From: Eggerthellaceae bacterium
GTDB lineage: Bacteria; Actinomycetota; Coriobacteriia; Coriobacteriales; Eggerthellaceae
Length of the DNA: 9,102 bases
Direction: 5' to 3'
NCBI GenBank assembly: GCA_900753095.1
Contig: CAADXT010000101.1
Span: 1-9,102 of the forward strand
A model generated the notes under the pieces. The model saw only the letters and a program-made list of their open reading frames with translations, made no database searches and was not told where the DNA came from. Every line of letters begins with the position of its first letter. Position 1 is the stretch's first letter. Positions 1-9,102 of this stretch are shown piece by piece. The translations under genes were made by a program, and so were the position numbers.

Positions 1-79
1 GGACATCAACCAGCCAAAGCCGATCGGTTAACTGCTTGTTGGCGAGCACCGTTCCCTTTTCTTCAAGGATAGCGCTCAT
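1..79 (-). CDS. pyrK: Dihydroorotate dehydrogenase electron-transfer subunit PyrK, N-terminal fragment
   Basis: Only the first 26 codons are in the window, starting at the ATG at 79-77 and running off the low edge. The peptide begins MSAILEEKGTVLANKQLTD and continues RLWLVDV. The pattern of a short head, then V-x-x-N-x-x-L/I, then an alternating hydrophobic strand resembles the start of PyrK-type FAD/[2Fe-2S] reductases. These pair with class 1B PyrD and pass electrons from dihydroorotate oxidation to NAD+. The cofactor-binding regions lie outside the window, so the call rests on this short similarity and on position directly after carB in a pyr operon. The gap to the carB stop is 5 nt. The ribosome binding site lies within the last carB codons: AAAGG at 92-88 is 8 nt from the ATG, with a further GGGAGG just upstream. 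Another pyr gene or an unrelated flavoprotein reductase cannot be excluded. Confidence 0.72.
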   Translation of the reverse strand, partial: MSAILEEKGTVLANKQLTDRLWLVDV

Positions 80-84
80 TGGTT

Positions 85-3301
<3,217 letters not shown>

Positions 3302-3309
<8 letters not shown>

Positions 3310-4648
3310 GTGCCTCTCCTTCCTCTGCGCCGAAAACCCAACCGGAAAGGCGGTCGGAGGCGATATCGATGTTCAGGTAATCGGCATCGCCGTCCATAAG
3401 ACGGGTAAATGCCGTGAAAAGGTAGTGGGCGTCGGTTGGGCCGGGGCTTGCCTCGGGGTGGTACTGAACCGAGAACACCGGCTGGTCGAGGAAGGCGATG
3501 CCTTCAGCCGTGCCGTCGTTGAGATTCACGTGGGTAAGCTGGATCTTGCCGAAACGCTCGTTTTGAACCACAGGGGCAACCTTACGCTGCGCCCAGAAGC
3601 GCAAATCGGACACGTGCTCGGCAACGCCGTCGGAAAGCTCGGGGACAAGCGGGCCCAGCGTGTCGAACAAAAGACCGAAACCGTGGTTCTGCGCCGTGAT
3701 CTCAACGCGGCCCGTACGCAGGTTCATAACCGGCTGGTTGCCGCCACGATGACCGAACTTGAGCTTTTCCATCTGCGCACCGCTTGCAAGGGAGATCATC
3801 TGATGGCCAAGGCAGATGCCGAACAGAGGAACCTTGCCGATGAGCTTTTCAACCTGATGGTAGGTTTCGCTTACCGCCTCAGGGTCGCCCGGGCCGTTGC
3901 TCAGGAACACGCCGTCAGGGTTCATAGCAAGAACCTCTTCTGCAGGCGTGTTCCACGGCACCACCGTGAGCTTGCAGCCCACGCGGACCAAGCCCTGAAG
4001 GATGGACTTCTTCACGCCGCAGTCGTAGGCAACCACGTTGTAACGCTCCTCAGCAGGCGCTGCAACCGCAAAAGCCTGGCTCTTGGGAAGCTCGGAAAAG
4101 CCCTCGGCCGATGCACGGCTCACCGTTTTGGCAAGGTTGACGCCGACGATGCTCTCGGACTCGCGAACCTTGGCAAGCAAGCTTGCCGCATCGAGGTCGA
4201 CAGTCGAGATCACGCCGCGCTGAGCACCCTCGTCGCGCAAGTGGGAGGTAAGGGCGCGCGTGTCGATGCCGCCGATGGCGACAACGCCCTGCCCCTTCAA
4301 GAACTCAGGCAGGCTTTGGGTGCTGCGCCAGTTGGAAGGCGTGAAGCACATGTCATGCACGACCAGCCCACGCAGCGCCAGCGAATCGGACTGAAGGTCG
4401 TCCAGGTTCACGCCGTAGTTGCCGATCTGCGGATAGGTCATTGTAATGATCTGCCCAGCATACGAGGGGTCCGAGATGATCTCCAAATAGCCTTCGAGCG
4501 AGGTGTTGAAGCAAACCTCGCCGAACACCTCTCCCTCGGCTGCGCACGAGAAGCCCTCGTACACCGAGCCATCTTCCAAAACGAGCAGCGCCTTGGGCCT
4601 GGTGCCCACACTGGTGTTGTCCAGAAGCTTACTCAACGATGTCACCAT
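3302..4648 (-). CDS. carA: Carbamoyl-phosphate synthase small (glutaminase) subunit
   Basis: Hydrolyses glutamine and channels ammonia to CarB. The N-terminal CPSase small-subunit domain begins at ALLVLEDGSVYEGFS and includes FNTSLEGYLEIISDPSY; the class I glutamine amidotransferase domain occupies about residues 203-415. Numbered from the ATG at 4648, the nucleophile is Cys279 in FGICLGH, and the His-Glu pair is H397/E399 in QYHPEASPGP. SNGPGDP (250-256) is the oxyanion-region motif. The start is uncertain. The ATG at 4648 gives 448 residues and a 20-nt overlap with pyrC, but has no well-spaced Shine-Dalgarno. A GTG at 4645 and a TTG at 4636 are alternatives. The TTG gives 444 residues, has AAGGA 11 nt upstream and overlaps the pyrC stop as TTGAGTAA, just as carB overlaps carA. 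The family-conserved region begins after all three. About 28 residues follow the usual end of the amidotransferase domain, a modest acidic tail. It lies between pyrC and carB in the same operon. Confidence 0.95.
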
Positions 4649-5921
4649 CCTTACAAGTCAAAGTACCGCCGACAAGCACATCGCTGGTACGTCCAATCAA
4701 TTCATAGCCCATAAATCCGCTGTTCTTGGACTTAGAGCACATATCCTCTGCGTTGACGACCCATTTCTTCTCGGGATCGAAAATCGTGATGTCCGCAACG
4801 ATGCCAGGCTTCAGCTGAACCTGGTCGACGCGAAGAATCTCGCGTGGGCGAATGGCCATCAACTCTACCATGCGGTTGTAGTCGATATGGCCAGGGCGAA
4901 CCAGATAGGTAAGCACGACGCCAAGCGAGGTTTCCAAGCCCGTCATGCCGAACGGGGCAAGCTCGAACTCGCGAGCCTTCTCGTGCGCCGCATGAGGCGC
5001 ATGGTCGGTGACGATGCAGTCGATCGTGCCGTCCTTGATGCCCTCGATAATGGCTGCGTTGTCTTCCTTGGTGCGCAGGGGCGGGTTCATCTTCAGGTTG
5101 GTGTTGTACGTAGAGGTAAGGTCGTCTTCGTTCAACACGATGTGATGCGGCGTAGCCTCGCACGTAACCTCGATGCCGCGCGCCTTGCCTTCTCGCACGA
5201 TATCCACGCCGCGCGCCGTAGTGATGTGCTGGATGTGGATCGGGCAGCCAGTGAGCTCGGAAAGCGCGATATCGCGCTGAATCTGCAGCTCCTCGCCGGC
5301 ACCGGGCCAGCCTGCCATGCCCAAACGCGTGGACACAACGCCTTCGTTAACCTGACCGGGGCCAACCAGCTCTTCATCCTGGCAGTGGCTCATCACAACG
5401 CGGCCGAACATCTTCGCATAGTCCATAACGCGGCGCATCATGCCGGCGCTCTGCACGCCGCGGCCGTCGTCGGTGAAGGCAACTGCGCCATGGGCAGCCA
5501 TGTCGCCGATTTCCGCAAGGGACTCGCCCTTCAAACCCATGGTGCAGGCACCCGAAGGATACACGCGGCAATGACCGGCTTTTTCCGCCTGGTCTAAGAC
5601 GTAATCGACCGTTGCGGCGTTATCGGTGGTGGGAGTGGTGTTGGGCATGGAGCAGATGCCGGTGAAACCGCCGTGCGCTGCAGCAGCGGTGCCGGTTTCG
5701 ATGGTCTCCTTGTACTCCTGGCCGGGATCGCGCAGGTGAACATGGATGTCCACCAGGCCGGGAACGGCAATGCAGCCCTTGCGGTCGAGCACCTGGGCGC
5801 CCTCGTCGCTCAATCCCTGGCCGATTTCCACGATGGAACCGCCATCGACGAGGATGTCGCACACCTCGTCAAGGCCAAGCGCCGGATCGATGGCGCGAAC
5901 GTTTTTAACGAGCGTTTTCAT
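4629..5921 (-). CDS. pyrC: Dihydroorotase, type I
   Basis: Catalyses reversible cyclisation of N-carbamoyl-L-aspartate to L-dihydroorotate, the third pathway step. The 430 residues match the type I (Bacillus/Aquifex-like) group, not the shorter E. coli type II enzyme. It is an amidohydrolase-fold zinc enzyme. The metal site is readable: HxH at H60/H62 in GLVDIHVHLRDPG, D151 in FTDDG, H179 in MSHCQD, H232 in IQHITTA and D306 in VTDHAPH. Having Asp151 where type II enzymes carry a carboxylated lysine is typical of type I. R64 within HLRDPG and the asparagine in SMPNT are expected substrate contacts. The start ATG at 5921 has a near-perfect AGGAGG (5932-5927) with 5 nt spacing, inside pyrB. It overlaps pyrB by 17 nt and carA by 8 or 20 nt depending on the carA start. 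The catalytic set is complete, so this is an active enzyme and not one of the inactive PyrC-like partners found with some PyrB proteins. Confidence 0.96.
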   Translation of the reverse strand: MKTLVKNVRAIDPALGLDEVCDILVDGGSIVEIGQGLSDEGAQVLDRKGCIAVPGLVDIHVHLRDPGQEYKETIETGTAAAAHGGFTGICSMPNTTPTTDNAATVDYVLDQAEKAGHCRVYPSGACTMGLKGESLAEIGDMAAHGAVAFTDDGRGVQSAGMMRRVMDYAKMFGRVVMSHCQDEELVGPGQVNEGVVSTRLGMAGWPGAGEELQIQRDIALSELTGCPIHIQHITTARGVDIVREGKARGIEVTCEATPHHIVLNEDDLTSTYNTNLKMNPPLRTKEDNAAIIEGIKDGTIDCIVTDHAPHAAHEKAREFELAPFGMTGLETSLGVVLTYLVRPGHIDYNRMVELMAIRPREILRVDQVQLKPGIVADITIFDPEKKWVVNAEDMCSKSKNSGFMGYELIGRTSDVLVGGTLTCKDGDIVE

Positions 5922-6840
5922 CGGAGCCTCCTAACAAGAGATAGATGAGCGCCATGCGAACGCAAACGCCCGAGAATACCTGATCGACGATAACGGAATG
6001 AGAGCCGTCGGCCATGTAGCTGTCGAGCTCGACGCCGCGGTTGATGGGGCCAGGATGGCAGATGATGGCATCCTCTTTCATCAAACGCTCGCGCTCGCGC
6101 GTGAGCCCGTAGAGAAGGTTGTACTCGCGAAGGCTCGGGAACGGTGCGCTCTCAAGGCGCTCCATCTGGATTCGAAGCATGTACACCACATCAAGATCAG
6201 GCAGCGCCTCGTCAAGATACGGAGTAACCGCATCGGCGCCGAGCACATCGGGGCGCGCAGGCAGCAGCGTGGCTGGCGCGATAAGCGTAACGTGGGCGCC
6301 CATGCGATGCAGCGCAGGAACAAGCGAGCCGCACACGCGGGAATGGGAAACGTCGCCCACGATGCCCACCTTAAGGCCCTCGAACGAGCCCTTCTCTTTC
6401 CAGATGGTGTAAAGGTCGAGCAGCGCCTGGGTGGGATGCTGGTGCTTGCCATCGCCCGCATCGATAACCGAGGCGTTGGTGTTCTGGGAGACAACGTAAG
6501 GCGTGCCCGCGCACTTGTGGCGCACCACGAACATGTCTACCTTCATGGAATCGAGCGTGCGCACCGTGTCGATAAGGCTTTCGCCCTTAACGGTGGAAGA
6601 AGCGCTGCCGCCTGCGTTCAGGGAATCGCACGAAAGGCGCTTTTCGGCAAGCTCGAACGAACCACGCGTGCGAGTGGAAGGCTCCAAGAACAGGTTGCAC
6701 ACCGTCTTGCCGCGCAAGGCGGGAACCTTCTTGATGGGGCGCTCGTTTACTTCCTCGAACGTGCGCGCTTGCTTCAAGACGGTCATGATGTCTTCACGGG
6801 AAAGACCATCGATGGAAAGCAAATGCTTATGAGCGAACAT
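5905..6840 (-). CDS. pyrB: Aspartate carbamoyltransferase catalytic subunit
   Basis: Transfers the carbamoyl group of carbamoyl phosphate to L-aspartate, the committed step of pyrimidine synthesis. The 311 residues are the standard length for a catalytic chain, which forms trimers in this family. Carbamoyl-phosphate contacts are visible in EPSTRTRGSFELAEKRL (STRTR at 55-59) and HQHPTQALLDLYT (HPTQ at 135-138). The mobile loop is SSTVKGES with S82 and K85. The aspartate domain carries GDVSHSRV (162-169) and the C-terminal CHPGPINRGVEL (261-272). The segment SSTVKGESLIDT favours aspartate carbamoyltransferase over ornithine carbamoyltransferase, and the operon agrees. No regulatory subunit PyrI is present in the window, consistent with an unregulated catalytic trimer of the Bacillus type, although pyrI elsewhere cannot be excluded. 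The ATG at 6840 follows AAAGGAG (6853-6847) with 6 nt spacing, inside the end of pyrR. It overlaps pyrR by 14 nt and pyrC by 17 nt. Confidence 0.97.
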   Translation of the reverse strand: MFAHKHLLSIDGLSREDIMTVLKQARTFEEVNERPIKKVPALRGKTVCNLFLEPSTRTRGSFELAEKRLSCDSLNAGGSASSTVKGESLIDTVRTLDSMKVDMFVVRHKCAGTPYVVSQNTNASVIDAGDGKHQHPTQALLDLYTIWKEKGSFEGLKVGIVGDVSHSRVCGSLVPALHRMGAHVTLIAPATLLPARPDVLGADAVTPYLDEALPDLDVVYMLRIQMERLESAPFPSLREYNLLYGLTRERERLMKEDAIICHPGPINRGVELDSYMADGSHSVIVDQVFSGVCVRMALIYLLLGGSDENAR

Positions 6841-7429
6841 CTACCTCTCCTTTCAGGGGCGCAGAACCAACATGCTGGCCAGGGGCCATGCGCGTAATGC
6901 GCACGCACGATTCGTCGTCAACCTCTTTGAGGAACAGGCGAACGCTTTCGTTCGAAGCGGAGGGAACGTTCTTCCCCACGAAATCGGCCCTGATGGGAAG
7001 CTCACGATGGCCACGGTCAACCAAGGTAGCCAGCTGAATGCGAGAAGGACGGCCAAAATCCATCAGTGCGTCGAGCGCAGCGCGAATGGTGCGTCCGGTA
7101 TACAGCACGTCGTCTACCAAAACGATGGTTTTGCCGTCAAGCGAGAAGAGGATGTCCGTTCCTTGGACAACCGGCGCGATGTTGAGAATGGAATCATCGC
7201 GATAGAAGCTGATGTCGAGCGAGCCAACGGGAAGCTGCGTTCCCTCGATCTCCTCGATCAGCTTCGCAAGGCGATGCGCAAGAATGTCTCCGCGCGTCAC
7301 GATGCCGACGAGTGCCAGATCCTGGCACCCTTTGTTCTGTTCAAGAATCTGATGGGCCATGCGAACGAGCGTCCGATCGATCTCGGATTCGTCCATTACC
7401 ACCGATTCCTCAAGTTCCGTTTCTTGCAT
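6827..7429 (-). CDS. pyrR: PyrR: pyr operon RNA-binding attenuation protein / uracil phosphoribosyltransferase
   Basis: PyrR binds a hairpin in pyr mRNA when charged with UMP/UTP and represses the operon. Many members also convert uracil and PRPP to UMP. The 200 residues contain the type I phosphoribosyltransferase fold: LVGIVTRGDILAHRLA (40-55), YRDD (76-79), the PRPP loop VLVDDVLYTGRTIRAALDAL (103-122) and LVDRGHRELPIRADFVGKNV (136-155), a segment characteristic of PyrR. The ATG at 7429 was chosen because AAAGGAG lies 5 nt upstream and the family similarity starts soon after it. The frame stays open back to 7555, but that extension would cover the attenuator terminator and shows no PyrR-like sequence. 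About 20 residues follow the last conserved strand (VRITR at 176-180), slightly longer than the roughly 180-residue Bacillus protein. It is first in the operon, directly after a leader that contains its own predicted target, so autoregulation is expected. Confidence 0.96.
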   Translation of the reverse strand: MQETELEESVVMDESEIDRTLVRMAHQILEQNKGCQDLALVGIVTRGDILAHRLAKLIEEIEGTQLPVGSLDISFYRDDSILNIAPVVQGTDILFSLDGKTIVLVDDVLYTGRTIRAALDALMDFGRPSRIQLATLVDRGHRELPIRADFVGKNVPSASNESVRLFLKEVDDESCVRITRMAPGQHVGSAPLKGEVDVRS

Positions 7430-7434
7430 GCACG

Positions 7435-7441
7435 CTCCTTT
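7435..7441 (-). promoter_or_regulatory. Ribosome binding site of pyrR
   Basis: AAAGGAG on the minus strand, 5 nt before the ATG at 7429-7427. It decides the start of pyrR: no other Shine-Dalgarno-like sequence precedes the in-frame upstream codons. Confidence 0.85.
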
Positions 7442-7452
7442 CGTTTCAATCG

Positions 7453-7503
7453 AAGTGCGTACAGCAGAAGCCGTGCTATCGAAAGCGCGCGCAGCACGCA
7501 CCC
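7453..7503 (-). other. Imperfect leader hairpin between attenuator and pyrR
   Basis: In the transcript GUGCGU (7501-7496) can pair with ACGCAC (7460-7455), extendable by two G-U pairs to GGGUGCGU/ACGCACUU, around a 35-nt loop. A competing stem GUGCU (7497-7493)/AGCAC (7477-7473) uses part of the same 5' arm. The structure ends about 12 nt before the pyrR ribosome binding site. No U-run follows, so it is not a terminator. Its function is unknown and it may be chance pairing in GC-rich RNA. Confidence 0.3.
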
Positions 7504-7527
7504 AATCGATGCTCCCCGCCCGTATAC

Positions 7528-7554
7528 AAAAAATGCCCGAGCAAGAGAGGGGCA
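7528..7554 (-). terminator. Leader attenuator: rho-independent terminator upstream of pyrR
   Basis: On the minus strand UGCCC (7554-7550) pairs with GGGCA (7538-7534) around the 11-nt loop CUCUCUUGCUC, followed at once by six U (7533-7528). The stem is only 5 bp but GC-rich, which suits a conditional terminator. It sits about 100 nt before the pyrR start and after the PyrR binding loop, where a transcription attenuator should be. Its 5' arm is also the partner of the antiterminator. When PyrR holds the upstream hairpin, this terminator should form and stop transcription before pyrR. Confidence 0.8.
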
Positions 7555-7600
7555 ATCAGTCAGACTTCGCGCAATGCACGCGAAACGTATGTTTGCACCT
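7548..7600 (-). promoter_or_regulatory. Predicted antiterminator of the pyr attenuator
   Basis: AGGUGCAA (7600-7593) can pair with UUGCCCCU (7555-7548): seven of eight positions pair, with one U-C mismatch at 7597/7551. The 5' arm takes bases from the 3' arm of the PyrR hairpin (AAGGU, 7601-7597), and the 3' arm takes the entire 5' arm of the terminator, so it excludes both. Between the arms a local hairpin UUCGCG (7584-7579)/CGCGAA (7571-7566), extendable by two G-U pairs, shortens the loop and should help the arms meet. This is the layout known from Bacillus pyr leaders: antiterminator without PyrR, anti-antiterminator plus terminator with PyrR-UMP. Found by hand pairing; no energies were calculated. 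Confidence 0.7.
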
Positions 7601-7630
7601 TATCGGTCTCTCTGTACCGCCATTAAAGGT
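7597..7630 (-). promoter_or_regulatory. PyrR binding loop (anti-antiterminator hairpin)
   Basis: The transcript reads ACCUU, UAAUGG, CGGU, ACAGAGAG, ACCG, AU, AAGGU. Lower stem ACCUU/AAGGU (7630-7626 with 7601-7597), asymmetric internal loop, upper stem CGGU/ACCG (7619-7616 with 7607-7604) and a purine-rich apical loop. The core GUACAGAGAGACCGAUAAGG resembles the known PyrR target, whose published consensus is ARUCCNGNGAGGYU followed by a purine-rich stretch. The invariant C-N-G-N-G-A-G block is intact; nearby stem bases differ but remain paired. The hairpin is at the very 5' end of the predicted transcript, starting at +1 or +2. No second copy was seen between the genes. Confidence 0.8.
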
Positions 7631-7637
7631 CTTGTTG

Positions 7638-7666
7638 ATTATACGGCGAGATTGCCAGCAGGTCTA
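7638..7666 (-). promoter_or_regulatory. Sigma70-type promoter of the pyr operon
   Basis: A consensus -10 box TATAAT (7643-7638) lies 17 nt after TAGACC (7666-7661), a 4/6 match to TTGACA. There is no extended -10 TG. Initiation is expected at A7632 or G7631, giving a leader of about 202 nt before the pyrR ATG. The -35 box begins two bases after the U-run of the preceding gene's terminator, so the operon is insulated from upstream transcription. No operator-like inverted repeat overlaps it; control appears to act on the RNA. Confidence 0.8.
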
Positions 7667-7668
7667 GG

Positions 7669-7699
7669 AAAAAGAGCAGGCTGCCCGAAGGCAGCCTGC
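7669..7699 (-). terminator. Rho-independent terminator of the rsmB-like gene
   Basis: A perfect 10-bp stem GCAGGCUGCC (7699-7690) / GGCAGCCUGC (7685-7676) is closed by UUCG as a cUUCGg tetraloop, one of the most stable known, and is followed by UCUUUUU (7675-7669). It begins 8 nt after the TAG stop of the methyltransferase gene and ends that transcription unit just before the pyr promoter. Confidence 0.95.
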
Positions 7700-7707
7700 C
7701 GGAAATG

Positions 7708-9102
7708 CTATTTAACGCGCTTCAGCACGCATGCATAGTGGGCATCGTAGATCGGGCCCGTGACCTTTTCGCAATACAGCGCATCGGTGCAAACAGTGCG
7801 AACCGCCTCGAAGCCGGCGCCGGCTTCGCTTGCCAGAAAGGCATCGATGACGTCCTGGTTCTCCTGATGCAGGACCGTGCACGTGGCAAAGGTAAGCTGA
7901 CCGCCCACCTTCACAAGACGAGCAGCCTCGGAAAGCATCTTGGCGCCCATCGTGGAAAGTGCCGCCACGTCTTCCTCGTTCATGCGCCAGCGAATGTCAG
8001 GATGGCGACGCAAGGTGCCAATGCCGGAGCACGGCGCATCGACGAACACCGCGTCGTACGAATCGGCCTCGAAGGAGGAAAGGTTCGTAGCGTCCTTGAC
8101 GAACACCTCGGCCTGATCGATGTTTGCCTTGCTCAGCTGCTTCTTGCGCTCCTCGGTGCGCTGCACGTCCATATCAAGCGTGTCGAGGCGCACCTGCTTG
8201 CCGAAGCGGGAAAGCGCAGCGTTTTGAAGCATGATGGTTTTCGTGCCTCGGCCGGCCCCGATTTCCAGGAAACGCTCGGGCTTGCTCTCGGGCATGGCGA
8301 TGGAGGCGATGCTCTGAGCCGCAACGTCGCTGATGACGAGGGCGCCGTCGGCGAGGAGCTTTGCCACATACTCGTCGGTAACCGCCGTACGCTCCGCAAA
8401 ACCGAAAGCGGGGAAAGCAAGCGGCAGGTCGACCGACTTGGATACCGGAACGACCTTCACGCCACGATGAACCATCTCAGCCAAAGCCTTGGCGCCGTCG
8501 ACGCACGCAAGGTTGAGCATGAAGAACAACGGAGCGGGGTTGTTGGAGCGCTGCATGAAGCGAAGAGCTTCCTCGTGGCCCAGCTCTTCGATCAGTCGCC
8601 CTGCCAACCATGCGGGGAAGCCCTCGGAAAGCGCAGCGGCCTTAACGCTGATTTCCACATCACCGAAGGGGAACTCCTCTTTCATCTCGACGGCACGGTG
8701 AAGCGCGAAGTTCGCAAGCCCCTTTGCCTGAGGGGCAAACGTGCGAACGACCTCGACGCCCTGATCGACCGTCACATGGTCGGGCTTCTTCAGGTAGAAG
8801 ATCTCGCAGAACGCCATGCGGAGCGCATCGCGCACATCGGGCTCGATATCCTCGGGATTGGTCAGAACGGAATCGATGAGCTCGTCGAGCGCGCCCTTGC
8901 GGGAAACGACTTCCGTAACCAGCACGCGCGCAAACGCACGCTCCTTCACCGGCTTGTCGGAGTGGGTGATGAACTTGTCGACGCCCTCGCTCAGGTAGCA
9001 GCCCTCCTCGCGGATGTAGGTGAGCACCTCATGAGCCAAAAGACGCGCAGGCGTTGCCTTGGTGAACGCCCGCTTCTTCTTGCCTTGGCCCGCCCGATAG
9101 CC
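7708..9102 (-). CDS. rsmB: 16S rRNA (cytosine-5) methyltransferase, RsmB/Sun family, 5'-truncated by window edge
   Basis: Predicted to transfer a methyl group from S-adenosylmethionine to C5 of a 16S rRNA cytosine (C967 in E. coli for RsmB). The frame is open to 9102 with no start codon in view. A TTG at 9039 is in frame, but the 21 codons upstream encode KATPARLLAHEVL-type sequence typical of the family start, so the true start lies outside. Numbered from codon 9039: an N-terminal NusB-like helical domain (about 1-120) with ALRMAFCEIFYL (72-83) and DQGVEVVRTFAPQAKGLANFA split over 92-112; then a Rossmann methyltransferase domain with motif I LEIGAGRGTKT (258-268), motif IV DAPCSGIGTLRRHPDIRW (334-351; C337 releases the product) and motif VI ATCTVLHQEN (385-394; C387 is the expected nucleophile). 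Both cysteines are present. Motif I departs from the usual CAAPGGKT. At 464 codons or more, length is normal. The gene is not part of the pyr operon: a terminator and a new promoter separate them. Confidence 0.9.
   Translation of the reverse strand, partial: GYRAGQGKKKRAFTKATPARLLAHEVLTYIREEGCYLSEGVDKFITHSDKPVKERAFARVLVTEVVSRKGALDELIDSVLTNPEDIEPDVRDALRMAFCEIFYLKKPDHVTVDQGVEVVRTFAPQAKGLANFALHRAVEMKEEFPFGDVEISVKAAALSEGFPAWLAGRLIEELGHEEALRFMQRSNNPAPLFFMLNLACVDGAKALAEMVHRGVKVVPVSKSVDLPLAFPAFGFAERTAVTDEYVAKLLADGALVISDVAAQSIASIAMPESKPERFLEIGAGRGTKTIMLQNAALSRFGKQVRLDTLDMDVQRTEERKKQLSKANIDQAEVFVKDATNLSSFEADSYDAVFVDAPCSGIGTLRRHPDIRWRMNEEDVAALSTMGAKMLSEAARLVKVGGQLTFATCTVLHQENQDVIDAFLASEAGAGFEAVRTVCTDALYCEKVTGPIYDAHYACVLKRVK

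Noticed and set aside
7430..7555. In-frame 42-codon N-terminal extension of pyrR
   Set aside because: It would translate through the attenuator terminator, has no suitable ribosome binding site and does not resemble PyrR. The ATG at 7429 has a strong AAAGGAG.
7600..7623. Seven-codon leader ORF on the minus strand (MAVQRDR) overlapping the PyrR loop
   Set aside because: The ATG is only about 8 nt from the predicted transcript start with no ribosome binding site, and the codons are explained by the conserved RNA hairpin. Composition does not suggest a pyrimidine-sensing leader peptide.
7312..7738. Plus-strand open frames crossing the intergenic region
   Set aside because: They run antisense through pyrR and the leader, lack ribosome binding sites and have no recognisable product.
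8985..9039. TTG at 9039 as the start of the methyltransferase gene
   Set aside because: The frame continues to the window edge and the upstream codons match the expected family N-terminus, so the gene is truncated by the window.

Overview
The window holds most of a de novo pyrimidine (UMP) biosynthesis operon. Every real gene is on the minus strand, so transcription runs from high to low coordinates. The sequence is GC-rich by eye, and genes overlap or lie a few bases apart. The order pyrR-pyrB-pyrC-carA-carB-pyrK, with PyrR-type RNA control and a type I dihydroorotase, fits a Gram-positive or actinobacterial anaerobe. My guess is the class Coriobacteriia (Eggerthella/Slackia-like). That is an inference from protein style and gene order, not a database result.

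Layout in transcription order. (1) 9102-7708: an RsmB/Sun-family 16S rRNA m5C methyltransferase, cut at its 5' end by the window edge. It ends in a strong intrinsic terminator with a cUUCGg tetraloop (7699-7669). (2) 7668-7430: a sigma70-type promoter (TAGACC-17-TATAAT) directly after that terminator, then a leader of about 200 nt. The leader begins with a PyrR binding hairpin, followed by an alternative antiterminator stem and an intrinsic terminator, which together form a PyrR transcription attenuator. (3) 7429-79: pyrR, pyrB, pyrC, carA and carB, with consecutive reading frames overlapping by 8 to 20 nt. After a 5-nt gap comes the start of pyrK, which runs off the window; pyrD and later genes probably follow outside.

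How the genes work together. CarA supplies ammonia from glutamine to CarB, which makes carbamoyl phosphate. PyrB condenses it with aspartate. PyrC closes the ring to dihydroorotate. PyrK would pass electrons from a PyrD subunit to NAD+. PyrR senses UMP/UTP and, bound to the leader hairpin, would let the terminator form and shut the operon down. CarB keeps its C-terminal allosteric domain, so flux may also be controlled at the enzyme.

The enzymes are ordinary and I find no undescribed system, mobile element, CRISPR array, tRNA or rRNA. The most informative part is the non-coding leader, where competing RNA structures can be read directly. Secondary points are a variant PyrR loop, a possible loop-loop contact, an uncertain carA start and a divergent SAM motif in the RsmB-like protein.
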